A DNA stretch of 15,735 nt from Parabacteroides sp. (lineage in GTDB: Bacteria > Bacteroidota > Bacteroidia > Bacteroidales > Tannerellaceae). Under the pieces are notes generated by a model. That model saw nothing but the letters and a program-made list of their open reading frames with translations. It was not told the DNA's origin and did no database searches. Location of the stretch: the NCBI GenBank assembly GCA_020026285.1, contig JAHHQS010000090.1:1-15735 (forward strand), given 5' to 3'. Below are positions 15,255 through 15,735 of this stretch, piece by piece. The translations under genes were made by a program, and so were the position numbers. Within the stretch, counting starts at the first letter, position 1; each line of letters opens with the position of its first letter.

Positions 15255-15299
15255 AAAACAAAAGAGTTCTGGATGAGAATTCCAGGACTCTTTTGTTTT
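15255..15299. terminator. Bidirectional terminator between lipoprotein and GH106-like genes
   Basis: An 18-bp stem with a single G-T wobble (AAAACAAAAGAGTTCTGG at 15255-15272 with CCAGGACTCTTTTGTTTT at 15282-15299) closes a 9-nt loop. It has A/T-rich ends on both sides and lies between two converging genes, 30 nt and 17 nt from their stop codons. Confidence 0.92.
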
Positions 15300-15316
15300 A
15301 CATAATAAATGATTTA

Positions 15317-15735
15317 TTATTTCATTTTATATCTCAATTTCACAGGACCTAATAAGCCTGAAGGAAGAAGATCGGTTTTTCCCCAAGGCTGATTCGTCCA
15401 ACAGAATCTTTTCTCAACCGGTAACTGTAAATCACCTGTCAAACGGTTCGCCCACATATTAACAACTTCTATTTTCAAAGTATTCTCGCCTACTTTAAGT
15501 AAATTAGAAATATCAACTTTATAAGGTTTGTTCCATAATATACCTGCAGACTGACCATTTACGTAAACTTCAGCAACTTCGCGTACATCTCCTAAATCAA
15601 GAATACATTCTTTTCCCTTATCAGCTTCATTTACAATAATCTTGTTATTATAGACTGCTGTTCCAGAATAATACTTAATACCATCTTCTTCAGATTCTGA
15701 CCAGGATTTAAGTGTTTTAAATACAGATTCTTTCG
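15317..15735 (-). CDS. C-terminal part of a GH106-like glycoside hydrolase (partial, runs off the window)
   Basis: An open frame of 139 codons plus two bases enters from the right edge and stops with TAA at 15317-15319; the N-terminal and catalytic parts are outside. It forms a galactose-binding-like jelly-roll domain. The order seen is SWSESEEDGIKYYSGTAVY, LDLGDVREVAEVYVNGQSAG, ILWNKPYKVDISNLL, GENTLKIEVVNMWANRL, GDLQLPVEKRFCWTNQPW and LLPSGLLGPVKL near the C-terminus. This block is characteristic of the C-termini of large Bacteroidota GH106 alpha-L-rhamnosidases and of GH2-like sugar-binding domains. GH106 is my best call, but the catalytic region would be needed to confirm it. No frameshift or stop interrupts the visible part. 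The context of sulfatases suggests a role in glycan breakdown. Confidence 0.75.
   Translation of the reverse strand, partial: KESVFKTLKSWSESEEDGIKYYSGTAVYNNKIIVNEADKGKECILDLGDVREVAEVYVNGQSAGILWNKPYKVDISNLLKVGENTLKIEVVNMWANRLTGDLQLPVEKRFCWTNQPWGKTDLLPSGLLGPVKLRYKMK

Noticed and set aside
1..15735. Insertion sequences, prophage genes, tRNA or rRNA genes
   Set aside because: No transposase, integrase or phage protein was found among the reading frames, and no tRNA-like cloverleaf or rRNA segment was recognised by eye. A tRNAscan or Rfam search would be needed to exclude small RNAs.

Overview
The window looks like a chromosomal segment of a low-GC Bacteroidota bacterium, most likely order Bacteroidales. 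Three things point there. Several genes are preceded by the Bacteroidota sigma-ABfr type -7 element TAnnTTTG, with almost no Shine-Dalgarno sequences. The proteins have a Bacteroides-like character: an inositol-3-phosphate synthase, a cytoplasmic GH13 amylase of the Bacteroides type, and twin-arginine Gfo/Idh/MocA oxidoreductases. There are also Ser-type sulfatases and a C-terminal GH106-like domain. Genus cannot be fixed from the sequence alone.

Left part (about 1-7500) is mostly housekeeping. A patatin-like lipase and a cytoplasmic GH13 alpha-amylase-family enzyme lie 25 bp apart on the plus strand, followed by ribose-phosphate pyrophosphokinase (prs) with its own consensus promoter. Convergent to prs, on the minus strand, are inositol-3-phosphate synthase, a YugP-type membrane zinc peptidase and adenylosuccinate synthetase (purA). 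A strong bidirectional hairpin separates the convergent genes. The yugP promoter overlaps the U-tract of the purA terminator.

Middle part (about 7500-10650) holds two convergent twin-arginine-exported Gfo/Idh/MocA oxidoreductases separated by two hairpins. The plus-strand one has a perfect 12-bp inverted repeat abutting its -7 element, which looks like an operator.

Right part (about 10830-15735) looks like part of a glycan-degradation locus. Two Ser-type sulfatases are translationally coupled (TAATG) on the minus strand. A lipoprotein with propeller-like repeats runs divergently from them. At the edge is the C-terminal part of a large glycoside hydrolase resembling GH106 alpha-L-rhamnosidases. 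The 512-bp divergent region between sulfatases and lipoprotein carries a degenerate tandem array of four 21-bp units, exactly two helical turns apart and about halfway between the two predicted promoters. I infer a regulator-binding array that co-controls both transcripts. Together the genes suggest periplasmic desulfation, hydrolysis and possibly oxidation of a sulfated, perhaps rhamnose-containing, glycan. No SusC/SusD pair, regulator gene or sulfatase-maturing enzyme is inside the window.
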